A stretch of DNA of 64,000 nt from G965216255 sp965216255 (GCA_965216255.1 OZ244148.1:1674001-1738000), one strand, 5' to 3'. Positions 29,234 to 38,534 are shown, counted from the first letter of the stretch. Notes: generated from the letters alone by a model not told the origin. Translations and numbers: made by a program.

Positions 29234-30240
29234 TCACTGCACGCATCCCCGGGCATCGACGGACCACACTGAAACCACCTCTCCATTCTTCACAACCATG
29301 GCCTCCGGCAGCATGTTCGCGACCACACAGGGGTGGTTTGGGAACGACCCGGACCTTGTCTCCGACGGCAAACGTAGCTCCGCCGCGCACGCGGCACCAT
29401 CCGTGCTCCTCTGAAAGATTGGCCAGGCGCACGTGCGGGTGCGCCACCATCCGGCTCGCATTGTACAGCACCTGACCGTAGCTCTCGCGGCCCGGCGCCG
29501 CATCCGAGGTAAAGACCTTGCGACCGGCATCCAGAAACAGTCGCTTTGTCCGCTTCGCATCCCGGTGCCGGCTGACCACGGTGGCCAGTACCGTAAGCGC
29601 ACAATCATCCAGCAGACACGCCCCCTGCGACACCTGTATCATGTCGTTGAAGACGTAGTTGCCCGGCCGTATTTCGGTGATGCGAAAGCCCTCTCTCGTC
29701 CTGTTTTCAAACACGTACATGGAAGGCGTGGAGCCCATGCTGATTTCAAGTTCGCCGGAGCGCGCGCCCGGAATGCCTGCATCGCGCAGCCTTATTGCCA
29801 CCTCCAGCATCCGGTCACGGGCCTCCGCCATTACGCGCCGAATGGCATCGGGCTTCTCCTCACCATCCCGCACCGCACCGTACGCGTTGCCCTCGTGCGT
29901 AAGAAATCCCGCAAGGCGCAGGCCCGGCAATTCGTCCACGACCCGGACAAAGGCCACCAGATCCGGATCGTTCCACAGCACGCCGCATCTGTGGTATCCC
30001 GCATCGACTTCAACGAGGACATCAGCCACCACTTCCTTTGCCGCGTAGACGGCCGAGGCCTGGCGTGCCGCCTCCATCGAATCCACGCAGAAACTTACGC
30101 GCGAGCGCGCCAGCATCGCCGCGATTCGGGCGTGCTCGTCCTCTCCAACCACCGTATATGCGATGCGTATATCGTCAAAGCCGGCACGTGCGAACACCTC
30201 CGCCTCCGACACCTTGGCCACGGTTCTGCCGCCAAGGAAC
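29234..30240 (-). pseudogene. D-threonine aldolase-like (PLP, alanine-racemase fold), N-truncated and frameshifted
   Basis: The frame contains TVAKVSEAEVFARAGFDDI, VEVDAGYHRCGVLW, GFLTHEGNAYG, SMGSTPSMYVFEN and EIRPGNYVFNDMI, all typical of D-threonine aldolase/D-serine dehydratase-like enzymes. The N-terminal 50-60 residues with the PLP-binding Lys are missing: the frame abuts a TIR-domain gene at about 30240. One extra A in a CCCAAACCACC stretch near 29340 shifts the last 35 codons; the restored end is VVPNHPCVVANMLPEAMVV and ends at 29234. Both lesions make it non-functional. Confidence 0.85.
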
Positions 30241-30558
30241 CACGGCAAGTTTCGGCTTCTCAAAAGCTAGGGCACCGTCAATTTCCTTCTGGATCCATCT
30301 GCTATAGCTCACATACATGCCCGTGGGAATTACAACGACATGACTACGGGCATTCTTGCGGTAAATTGCCTCTTTAAGCTTGCCATCCGATGGGGCATCG
30401 TGGATTGGATCATCCCGCGGTACAGAATAGTCTCTGCAGACGATTGCGGCCTGTCCCCTGCGGTGGCTGCTGCCAAAGATCCAGGACGCCAGTCTATCGT
30501 AGTGCCTTGAGTACGCCCACGAATGGCTCACAAACACGTGAATTCGGTGCCGACTCAT
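30241..30558 (-). pseudogene. ThsB-like TIR-domain protein (DUF1863), C-terminally truncated
   Basis: From the ATG at 30558 the frame gives RIHVFVSHSWAYSRHYDRL, DYSVPRDDPIHD and LKEAIYRKNARSHVVVIPTG. It continues with MYVSYSRWIQKEIDGALAFE and KPKLAVVPW. These are the conserved blocks of the TIR-like DUF1863 family, which includes ThsB of Thoeris anti-phage systems (TIR enzymes that make an NAD-derived signal). After about 106 residues the sequence runs into the aldolase gene, losing the last part of the domain. No ThsA (SIR2/NADase) gene is nearby. The start lies 46 nt downstream of a group II intron 3' end. Confidence 0.8.
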
Positions 30559-30603
30559 GGCGGACAGTTATCCTTGGTCGGGCGTTCGCCTGTTTTTCCG
30601 TAC

Positions 30604-30668
30604 GTAGAGTCGGCGGGAGGCGCACCTGCCGTAGGATCCGGTGGCTTGTCCGTCGCTTTCACTCTGGG
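30604..30668 (-). mobile_element. 3' terminal remnant of group II intron B (outermost copy)
   Basis: From 30604 (GTAGAGTCGGCGGG on the plus strand) about 57 nt are identical, and the next few nearly so, to the 3' end of intron B at 34052, 35672 and 36623. The intron ends in CTAC at 30604. It is followed on its upstream side by the 3' end of a second group II intron (30679). It marks the left end of the 7.7-kb nested composite whose right end is the B-type 5' end at 38324. Confidence 0.8.
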
Positions 30669-30678
30669 ATCGATCGGG

Positions 30679-30991
30679 ATAGGTGGGGGCCTCACGGCCC
30701 CCACCCCCCCACACCACCGTGCGTACGGGTCCGTACACGGCGGTTCAATGGACTTGAGCAAACCGACTTGGGTGCCAGGGCCACCAGGCCGCTACGTGCC
30801 GGGAGTTCGGATTCGGGTTGCGCCGTGCGAACTTCGGTCCCTTCCCCACGGGCACCGCCGGATTCACCGGGGCTGTCCCACGCAAAAGGCAGCGTTAGCT
30901 GGATTTTCTGCCGCATTGCTCGCATGAGCTTGCCGTCCTACTACCCCTGTCCATTGTTCGGGCCTTCGTCGGCTAAGCCGACTACTATGCC
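30679..30991 (-). mobile_element. Group II intron F', 3' part
   Basis: Near-identical to the 3' end of intron F at 24393-24700. It includes domain V (about 30714-30747) and the GC-rich domain VI hairpin. It is cut at 30991, next to the right end of the IS110/IS1111-type element. Its 5' part reappears on the other side of that element at 33535-33880. The reverse transcriptase that should lie between them is gone. Confidence 0.8.
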
Positions 30992-31005
30992 CTGGTATAG
31001 TAGGA

Positions 31006-31273
31006 TACTATTTCAAGTGAAGATTACATGAAGAGTTTTGGCTTGACCTCTGGAGAAGCGACCGGGCGGCTTCGACGGCTAATCAATCTGGTATTCGCGT
31101 GCTAAGCCCCGAAGGACCATAACGCATGATTTCGGTTTCGACGGGAGCTGCCACTATCTCTGAACGCGCGCTCACCAGCAAGAGAGCTGGCTATCGCAAG
31201 GGCATATCGTGGGTTCTCCTTACCGTGCCCGATCACTTCTCCATAGGCCATTTCTTTGGTTGCAAGATACAGT
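31006..31273 (-). ncRNA. Candidate guide (seekRNA/bridge-type) RNA region of the IS1111-like element
   Basis: About 270 nt between the transposase stop and the element end contain no gene. They include short inverted stretches (for example CCAGCTCTCTTGCTGG-like sequence near 31180). In IS1111-branch elements this place encodes the guide RNA that directs insertion. Assignment rests on position alone; a shortened copy lies at 32209-32321. Confidence 0.35.
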
Positions 31274-32208
31274 TTAGGCGGCCTTCGGCAACGGCGAGCC
31301 CGTGTGCATACGCAACGCCTCCCAGAGAAAGCCCACCAGTTCACGCGCCACCGCCGTGTTGGCCACGCATCGCGACTTCGTCTGACTCAGTTTGCGGAAT
31401 CTTTTGTACAGCCGGCACTGGGCCTTCCATGCCAGTAGAACGACCGCGGCCGAGACGCCCTGCTGCCGTTCGCGTAGCACTTTACTGCACCGCGGCGGGG
31501 CTGCATACTTCCATGCTGTAGATACCAGTGCCTTCCGTACGTGCGTATTACCCGTCTTCGTGATGGAACCGCGTTGCGTGTGATCTGCCGAGCTGTACTC
31601 GCTCGGCACCAGACCCAGAAATGCCATCAACTGGCGCGGATGCGCGAAGCGACGGATATCTCCCAACTCGCACACCAGCGTCATGGCCGTCACAAAGCCA
31701 ATTCCCCGGAAGGCCATCAGCACCCCCACGGGCTCTCTGTAGCAGTCCTTTTCGGCTTCCTCCGCCAGATGCTGTTCCAGTCTGTGCACTTCCTGCTCCA
31801 GATACGTCAGCTTGTGCAGATACGTCTGCAGCGTGACCTGGTCCACCGCCCTTGCCGGCAAGGCACGAATCCACTTCCAATGGGCCTTCGTCCAGTTTGT
31901 GGCACCGGTGTACCGAAAGCCCCGGGTCTGAATGAAAGACAGAATCCGCTGCTTGGTGCGCGTGATAGACTCCACCAGGTCAGCGCGGCAGCGCAAAAGG
32001 GACCGGGCTGCTTCCTGCTCCTCTTCCGGTACGCACACCGGCGTCAGCAGCCCTTTGGCATACAACGTGGCCAGCTTCATCGCATCCCGTCGATCAGTCT
32101 TGATACGCTCGCCCGGTCGACGCGGAATGGTTGAGGGGGCGATCACGTCGCAGTGCACGCCCTGCACCTGCAGCGCACGCTGCAGGCCGAATCCGCAGGA
32201 CGACGCTC
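31274..32208 (-). pseudogene. IS110-family transposase, lacking the N-terminal quarter
   Basis: Nearly identical to the intact gene at 32322-33461 from the SSCGFGLQRALQ block to the C-terminus. It lacks the first 70 or so residues with the first catalytic Asp. At 32208 the coding sequence is joined directly to the 3' tail of the next copy. An open frame continues upstream to 32392, but those extra residues are translated from non-coding tail. Confidence 0.85.
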
Positions 32209-32321
32209 TGAACGCGCGCTCACCAGCAAGAGAGCTGGCTATCGCAAGGGCATATCGTGGGTTCTCCTTACCGTGCCCGATCGCTTCTCCATAGGCCATT
32301 TCTTTGGTTACAAGATACGAG

Positions 32322-33461
32322 TCAGGCGGCCTTCGGCAACGGCGAGCCCGTGTGCATACGCAACGCCTCCCAGAGAAAGCCCACCAGTTCACGCGCCACC
32401 GCCGTGTTGGCCACGCATCGCGACTTCGTCTGACTCAGTTTGCGGAATCTTTTGTACAGCCGGCACTGGGCCTTCCATGCCAGTAGAACGACCGCGGCCG
32501 AGACGCCCTGCTGCCGTTCGCGTAGCACTTTACTGCACTGCGGCGGGGCTGCATACTTCCATGCTGTAGATACCAGTGCCTTCCGTACGTGCGTATTACC
32601 CGTCTTCGTGATGGAACCGCGTTGCGTGTGATCTGCCGAGCTGTACTCGCTCGGCACCAGACCCAGAAATGCCATCAACTGGCGCGGATGCGCGAAGCGA
32701 CGGATATCTCCCAACTCGCACACCAGCGTCATGGCCGTCACAAAGCCAATTCCCCGGAAGGCCATCAGCACCCCCACGGGCTCTCTGTAGCAGTCCTTTT
32801 CGGCTTCCTCCGCCAGATGCTGTTCCAGTCTGTGCACTTCCTGCTCCAGATACGTCAGCTTGTGCAGATACGTCTGCAGCGTGACCTGGTCCACCGCCCT
32901 TGCCGGCAAGGCACGAATCCACTTCCAATGGGCCTTCGTCCAGTTTGTGGCACCGGTGTACCGAAAGCCCCGGGTCTGAATGAAAGACAGAATCCGCTGC
33001 TTGGTGCGCGTGATAGACTCCACCAGGTCAGCGCGGCAGCGCAAAAGGGACCGGGCTGCTTCCTGCTCCTCTTCCGGTACGCACACCGGCGTCAGCAGCC
33101 CTTTGGCATACAACGTGGCCAGCTTCATCGCATCCCGTCGATCAGTCTTGATACGCTCGCCCGGTCGACGCGGAATGGTTGAGGGGGCGATCACGTCGCA
33201 GTGCACGCCCTGCACCTGCAGCGCACGCTGCAGGCCGAATCCGCAGGACGACGCTTCGTAGCAGCAACGAACCTCGCCGTAGCGCCTCTGTAACTTCTGC
33301 ACATACTTGCGGATTCTCGGCATGTCGTGCGGCAACTGCCGCTCGTCAATTACCTCGCCCGTGCTGTCGTCGTACACGCAAAGCGCAATGGTCTTCTTGT
33401 GCACGTCCATGCCGACAACCAGCGAGGAGGCCGAAGTGAATGTTGGGGTGTATCTTTGCAT
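32322..33461 (-). CDS. IS110-family transposase (DEDD), intact
   Basis: A 379-residue transposase. The N-terminal RuvC-like DEDD domain has GMDVHKKTIALCVYD and KTDRRDAMKLA. A coiled-coil middle (LEQEVHRLEQHLAEEAEK) leads to the C-terminal Transposase_20 domain with FRGIGFVTAMTL, FLGLVPSEYSS and GNTHVRKALV. The ATG at 33461 is preceded by only about 70 bp before the element end, as expected for the IS1111 branch. No lesions, so it could be active and could also act on the truncated copy. Confidence 0.92.
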   Translation of the reverse strand: MQRYTPTFTSASSLVVGMDVHKKTIALCVYDDSTGEVIDERQLPHDMPRIRKYVQKLQRRYGEVRCCYEASSCGFGLQRALQVQGVHCDVIAPSTIPRRPGERIKTDRRDAMKLATLYAKGLLTPVCVPEEEQEAARSLLRCRADLVESITRTKQRILSFIQTRGFRYTGATNWTKAHWKWIRALPARAVDQVTLQTYLHKLTYLEQEVHRLEQHLAEEAEKDCYREPVGVLMAFRGIGFVTAMTLVCELGDIRRFAHPRQLMAFLGLVPSEYSSADHTQRGSITKTGNTHVRKALVSTAWKYAAPPQCSKVLRERQQGVSAAVVLLAWKAQCRLYKRFRKLSQTKSRCVANTAVARELVGFLWEALRMHTGSPLPKAA

Positions 33462-33534
33462 GAGGCTGTTCCGGTTTGGGTGAATGTGGTGAACGAGCTA
33501 ATGTAGCTCGCCCAGCCGGAGCAGTCCTACTATA

Positions 33535-33880
33535 AGATCTCTGCTGACTTCTGCGTTGCGGTCACGTGCCTTACGACACGTTCAGTCCGGCTTGGCCGGA
33601 CACAACGCAGATCTCCCAGGGTAAGACCAACCGCCTTCCCCGCACACCTGCCGAATCTACCACCCCGACGCATAGATGACGCGGACTTTGCGATAACCGG
33701 CTCGCTCGTCCGATCGGGTAGGCCTCGTATTCGGTTCTTGTTCATCAGGTCGCGGGTTTGCTACACGCTTCCTTCAGACCCCGCCTCACGACGACGCCCT
33801 TGCGCTTCGCTAATCCTTCGCCGCCATCTGGCTGGATAGAGGACTTGCACCTCCAAGCTGTTGATCATGCCTGGCACACC
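33535..33880 (-). mobile_element. Group II intron F', 5' part
   Basis: The minus strand starts GTGTGCC at 33880 and continues with GGAGGTGCAAGTCCTC and TCTGAAGGAAGCG, typical of the domain I start of bacterial group II introns. It ends where the IS110/IS1111-type element begins. Together with 30679-30991 it forms the two ends of one intron that has lost its centre. Its 5' end is fused to a shortened 3' end of intron A (33881), so it was inserted into, or recombined with, that copy. Confidence 0.75.
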
Positions 33881-34051
33881 GGTAGGCCCCGGGTTTCCCC
33901 GGGGCCCCCGCACAGATCCGGACGTGCCCGTTAAGGCATCCGGCTCCTCCCTCAGGTCGCGCCGCCGCGCATGACGTTAATGGGCCGGCTAACCAACCCA
34001 TAGCCGTAACCGAACCATCCCATGTGACACACGAAGTCCGGCTCTGCGTCC
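33881..34051 (-). mobile_element. Group II intron A, 3' segment (slightly shortened)
   Basis: This 171-nt piece matches the 176-nt 3' segment of intron A seen at 35496 and 36447, including domains V and VI. The last five nucleotides (GCGAT on the minus strand) are replaced by the start of intron F'. On its other side it meets the exact 3' end of intron B (34052). The matching 5' segment is not adjacent. Confidence 0.8.
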
Positions 34052-35495
34052 GTAGAGTCGGCGGGAGGCGCACCTGCCGTAGGATCCGGTGGCTTGTCCG
34101 TCGCTTTCGCTCCGGGCCTCAGTCCGGCTTCCCTAACCGTGTTTCCTCCCGCCGCTCACCGAACCGGGCGTGCGGCACTACCGCACCCGGCTCTCCAGGC
34201 GGATCATGCAACTCGCACTCGGACAACGGCGTCGCCCATGGAGCTTCTCCTGTTCAAAGACTTGCACGGTCCCTGTTTCCACTCCATGACTTGAGTCCGT
34301 TGATCATCAGGCCTGTTTACGCCCTGATAACACCCCGTGGCGTGCCTAGCATGCCACATGGCTCCTTCACTTTCGCATGTGATGCCGCCGAGGTCTCCGA
34401 CCATTTACCGGTTTAGTAGGTCTCTGCCAATGCCGTGGCCTTTCCCTCTACGAACATCGCTCCGCACCTGCGGCCCCTTTCCTCCACGGGCATTACCCCG
34501 TCTCTACGGTACTACGGGCCACTCCGCCACCCTCTCGGCCCGGCCTGACCCTTGCGGGCTTCCGGTTGGTGTGTGCTACACCGCCGTCAGGGCTTCCATC
34601 GCGGTAGGCCCCGGGTTTCCCCGGGGCCCCCGCACAGATCCGGACGTGCCCGTTAAGGCATCCGGCTCCTCCCTCAGGTCGCGCCGCCGCGCATGACGTT
34701 AATGGGCCGGCTAACCAACCCATAGCCGTAACCGAACCATCCCATGTGACACACGAAGTCCGGCTCTGCGTCCGGCGTGTGTTGGGTTGTCCGATTTCCC
34801 CTCGGGTGCGACGCTTCGCTCCACCAACTCCGCCGCGCGGTCCTCCGCGCTTTGTTCGCCGGCTTCATCGCTACTATCATCGCATCTGACTCCTCCTCGC
34901 CGTTCATCCTCCGCTCGGCAATGCCTTGGCTTTGGCGGCCCCGCCCTAAGCGCTGGGCAGCGAGGAGGCCTCCCAGGTCCCAACCTTGTACGTACATACG
35001 TGCCTGAGTTCTTGGACGCCGCGGAGCCCTCTTGAACCTCACCATATCGGTCCAATCAGTATTGCCTTCAGCCAACACGAGGACTTCGGCACTCCGAACA
35101 ATGGTCCTTTCGGCGCTCATTAGCTCCGCCCATATGCACCCCTGCCGACGCTTCGCCCGTTCCCTCACGAGAACGACCGCACGGCTTGGGGAGAGATATG
35201 GATTGGTTATATCCTTTACCACAGAGGACTTACACCTCCTGTACTTGGCCAGTTAGCCTGGCGCACCGTGTTGCCACTCCTTCCATCTTGCATGCATGCC
35301 AGTGCCAGTACCCCGGCGGAAATAGACCGGTGCACGTGTCGTTCTCTTCCCGGTCTACCAGCGGCCTTCCCCATGACACCGGAGGGTCGGCTTCCGCATT
35401 GCCCTTTTCGAGGCCTGCTCGGCATTCACTGCGCGTTCCGGCCTGCATGCTCGCTAAATCGCCTAAGCGATCCTTTTTGCCAAAGTGCTTCAGTC
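34052..35495 (-). mobile_element. Group II intron B, 3' three-quarters, interrupted by a complete intron A
   Basis: Segments 34052-34597 and 35267-35495 together equal the last 775 nt of intron B. Domain V is near 34180 (minus GAGCCGGGTGCGG and CCGCACGCCCGGTTC). The 669-nt intron A at 34598-35266 lies between them at a site that is empty in the copies at 36218/36219 and 37169/37170. The first 103 nt of B are missing at the right end, where another intron A 3' segment begins. Confidence 0.8.
34598..35266 (-). mobile_element. ORF-less group II intron A, complete, inside intron B
   Basis: It starts GTGCGCC at 35266 and ends GCGAT at 34598, length 669 nt, the same as the solo copy at 677-1345. 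Upstream flank (minus) is GAGTGGCAACACG and downstream flank is GGAAGCCCTG; the same two flanks are directly joined at 36218/36219. This empty-site comparison fixes both ends. Its own site for intron B (near 34777) is unoccupied. Confidence 0.87.
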
Positions 35496-36446
35496 ATCGC
35501 GGTAGGCCCCGGGTTTCCCCGGGGCCCCCGCACAGATCCGGACGTGCCCGTTAAGGCATCCGGCTCCTCCCTCAGGTCGCGCCGCCGCGCATGACGTTAA
35601 TGGGCCGGCTAACCAACCCATAGCCGTAACCGAACCATCCCATGTAACACACGAAGTCCGGCTCTGCGTCCGTAGAGTCGGCGGGAGGCGCACCTGCCGT
35701 AGGATCCGGTGGCTTGTCCGTCGCTTTCGCTCCGGGCCGCAGTCCGGCTTCCCTAACCGTGTTTCCTCCCGCCGCTCACCGAACCGGGCGTGCGGCACTA
35801 CCGCACCCGGCTCTCCAGGCGGATCATGCAACTCGCACTCGGACAACGGCGTCGCCCCATGGAGCTTCTCCTGTTCAAAGACTTGCACGGTCCCTGTTTC
35901 CACTCCATGACTTGAGTCCGTTGATCATCAGGCCTGTTTACGCCCTGATAACACCCCGTGGCGTGCCTAGCATGCCACATGGCTCCTTCACTTTCGCATG
36001 TGATGCCGCCGAGGTCTCCGACCATTTACCGGTTTAGTAGGTCTCTGCCAATGCCGTGGCCTTTCCCTCTACGAACATCGCTCCGCACCTGCGGCCCCTT
36101 TCCTCCACGGGCATTACCCCGTCTCTACGGTACTACGGGCCACTCCGCCACCCTCTCGGCCCGGCCTGACCCTTACGGGCTTCCGGTTGGTGTGTGCTAC
36201 ACCGCCGTCAGGGCTTCCCGTGTTGCCACTCCTTCCATCTTGCATGCATGCCAGTGCCAGTACCCCGGCGGAAATAGACCGGTGCACGTGTCGTTCTCTT
36301 CCCGGTCTACCAGCGGCCTTCCCCATGACACCGGAGGGTCGGCTTCCGCATTGCCCTTTTCGAGGCCTGCTCGGCATTCACTGCGCGTTCCGGCCTGCAT
36401 GCTCGCTAAATCGCCTAAGCGATCCTTTTGCCAAAGTGCTTCAGTC
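35496..36446 (-). repeat. 951-bp tandem unit: intron A 3' end, then two segments of intron B
   Basis: The unit consists of A 3' segment (35496-35671), B 3' segment (35672-36218) and B middle segment (36219-36446). It is repeated immediately at 36447-37397 with only a few differences, and a third version with an extra intron A lies at 33881-35495. Junctions inside the unit fall exactly at intron ends. The arrangement records nested insertion followed by recombination. Confidence 0.85.
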
Positions 36447-37993
36447 ATCGCGGTAGGCCCCGGGTTTCCCCGGGGCCCACGCACAGATCCGGACGTGCCC
36501 GTTAAGGCATCCGGCTCCTCCCTCAGGTCGCGCCGCCGCGCATGACGTTAATGGGCCGGCTAACCAACCCATAGCCGTAACCGAACCATCCCATGTGACA
36601 CACGAAGTCCGGCTCTGCGTCCGTAGAGTCGGCGGGAGGCGCACCTGCCGTAGGATCCGGTGGCTTGTCCGTCGCTTTCGCTCCGGGCCTCAGTCCGGCT
36701 TCCCTAACCGTGTTTCCTCCCGCCGCTCACCGAACCGGGCGTGCGGCACTACCGCACCCGGCTCTCCAGGCGGATCATGCAACTCGCACTCGGACAACGG
36801 CGTCGCCCCATGGAGCTTCTCCTGTTCAAAGACTTGCACGGTCCCTGTTTCCACTCCATGACTTGAGTCCGTTGATCATCAGGCCTGTTTACGCCCTGAT
36901 AACACCCCGTGGCGTGCCTAGCATGCCACATGGCTCCTTCACTTTCGCATGTGATGCCGCCGAGGTCTCCGACCATTTACCGGTTTAGTAGGTCTCTGCC
37001 AATGCCGTGGCCTTTCCCTCTACGAACATCGCTCCGCACCTGCGGCCCCTTTCCTCCACGGGCATTACCCCGCATCTGCGGTACTACGGGCCACTCCGCC
37101 ACCCTCTCGGCCCGGCCTGACCCTTGCGGGCTTCCGGTTGGTGTGTGCTACACCGCCGTCAGGGCTTCCCGTGTTGCAACTCCTTCCATCTTGCATGCAT
37201 GCCAGTGCCAGTACCCCGGCGGAAATAGACCGGTGCACGTGTCGTTCTCTTCCCGGTCTACCAGCGGCCTTCCCCATGACACCGGAGGGTCGGCTTCCGC
37301 ATTGCCCTTTTCGAGGCCTGCTCGGCATTCACTGCGCGTTCCGGCCTGCATGCTCGCTAAATCGCCTAAGCGATCCTTTTGCCAAAGTGCTTCAGTCCAT
37401 GTTGTTACCTCCATAAACCGCCTTGGTCGCTACCAACTGAAACGACAGCTGTTGCGTGGGATTCGCACCCACAAGGAAGAAGCGCCTTATCACGGCGCAC
37501 GGTGTGTGTTGGGTTGTCCGATTTCCCCTCGGGTGCGACGCTTCGCTCCACCAACTCCGCCGCGCGGTCCTCCGCGCTTTGTTCGCCGGCTTCATCGCTA
37601 CTATCATCGCATCTGACTCCTCCTCGCCGTTCATCCTCCGCTCGGCAATGCCTTGGCTTTGGCGGCCCCGCCCTAAGCGCTGGGCAGCGAGGAGGCCTCC
37701 CAGGTCCCAACCTTGTACGTACATACGTGCCTGAGTTCTTGGACGCCGCGGAGCCCTCTTGAACCTCACCATATCGGTCCAATCAGTATTGCCTTCAGCC
37801 AACACGAGGACTTCGGCACTCCGAACAATGGTCCTTTCGGCGCTCATTAGCTCCGCCCATATGCACCCCTGCCGACGCTTCGCCCGTTCCCTCACGAGAA
37901 CGACCGCACGGCTTGGGGAGAGATATGGATTGGTTATATCCTTTACCACAGAGGACTTACACCTCCTGTACTTGGCCAGTTAGCCTGGCGCAC
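36447..37993 (-). mobile_element. Intron A interrupted by a complete intron B (twintron)
   Basis: Left piece 36447-36622 (176 nt) and right piece 37501-37993 (493 nt) add up to the 669 nt of intron A. Between them is an 878-nt intron B. The total is 1,547 nt, exactly 669 + 878. The right piece begins GTGCGCC at 37993 and the left piece ends GCGAT at 36447. The site used by B reads CACACC/GGACGC on the minus strand and is seen uninterrupted at about 861. For A to splice, B would first have to be removed. Confidence 0.87.
36623..37500 (-). mobile_element. ORF-less group II intron B, complete
   Basis: It begins GTGCGCC at 37500, with GGGTGCGAATCCCAC soon after, and ends GACTCTAC at 36623. Domain V is at about 36755-36788. 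Length is 878 nt with no reverse transcriptase. The sequence downstream of domain V is long (about 110 nt) compared with ordinary introns. Both sites that intron A uses elsewhere (37397/37398 and 37169/37170) are empty in this copy. Ends are fixed by comparison with the uninterrupted intron A copies. Confidence 0.85.
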
Positions 37994-38324
37994 CGTGTTG
38001 CTACCCCTTCCATCTTGCATGCATGCCAGTGCCAGTACCCCGGCGGAAATAGCCCGGTGCACGTGTCGTTCACTTCCCGGACTATCAGCGGCCTTCCCCT
38101 TGTCACCGGAGGGTCGGCTTCCGCATTGGATGTTTCGAGGCCTGCTCAGCATTCACTGCGCGTTCCGGCCTGCATGCTCGCTGAATCACCAATGTGATCC
38201 TTTTACCAAAGTGCTTCAATCCATATCGTTACCTCCATGAATCGCTTTGGCTGCTACCAATTGGAACGACAGATATTGAGTGGGATTCGCACCCACAAGG
38301 AAGAAGCGCCTTTCCACGGCGCAC
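37994..38324 (-). mobile_element. Intron B variant, 5' 331 nt (right end of the composite)
   Basis: It starts GTGCGCC at 38324 and matches the first 331 nt of intron B (103 + 228) with about 10-12% differences. It then stops exactly at the site where intron A begins (37993). It is therefore the 5' part of an older outer intron B into which intron A was inserted. Its upstream flank reads GAGGCAGTCGCT on the minus strand. The likely matching 3' end lies at 30604. Confidence 0.82.
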
Positions 38325-38534
38325 AGCGACTGCCTCTTGCTGTTTGCCACTTGCGGGGCGGCTGTAATACGAATCAGCCGAAGCTGAGAATTCCATCCAT
38401 TGGCCTGGCAGGTCCAAGTCAGCGCGTCCCAGTCTAGATTGGGTACGCCAACTGGCAGCAATAACCACGAACATTTGTTCGAGCATGCATGCCCTGCATG
38501 GAATTCGAACGCGTATTTGAATGGCAATTAACGC

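Larger units (their letters stand above)
30996..33534 (-). mobile_element. IS110-family (IS1111-like) element, tandem partial duplication
   Basis: The outer limits carry a 10-bp subterminal inverted repeat: TATAGTAGGA at 30996-31005 and its exact complement TCCTACTATA at 33525-33534. Inside is one complete transposase gene (right) and one 5'-truncated copy (left), repeated with a period of 1,048 bp (for example 31161 and 32209) and almost identical. Subterminal repeats and a long non-coding tail after the transposase are features of the IS1111 branch. The element sits inside group II intron F'. Confidence 0.8.

Noticed and set aside
32209..32392. N-terminal extension of the left IS110 transposase copy
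   Set aside because: These codons are a translation of the element's non-coding tail created by the tandem junction.
34020..34110. GTGCGCC inside the last part of intron B as another intron start
   Set aside because: The same sequence is present in every B copy and in the 3' remnant at 30604 as ordinary intron sequence; no second element follows it.
33881..38324. Regularly repeated sequence that could suggest a CRISPR array or rRNA-like repeats
   Set aside because: Units are 950 bp or more, have no short spacers, and each junction falls at group II intron ends with domain V motifs.
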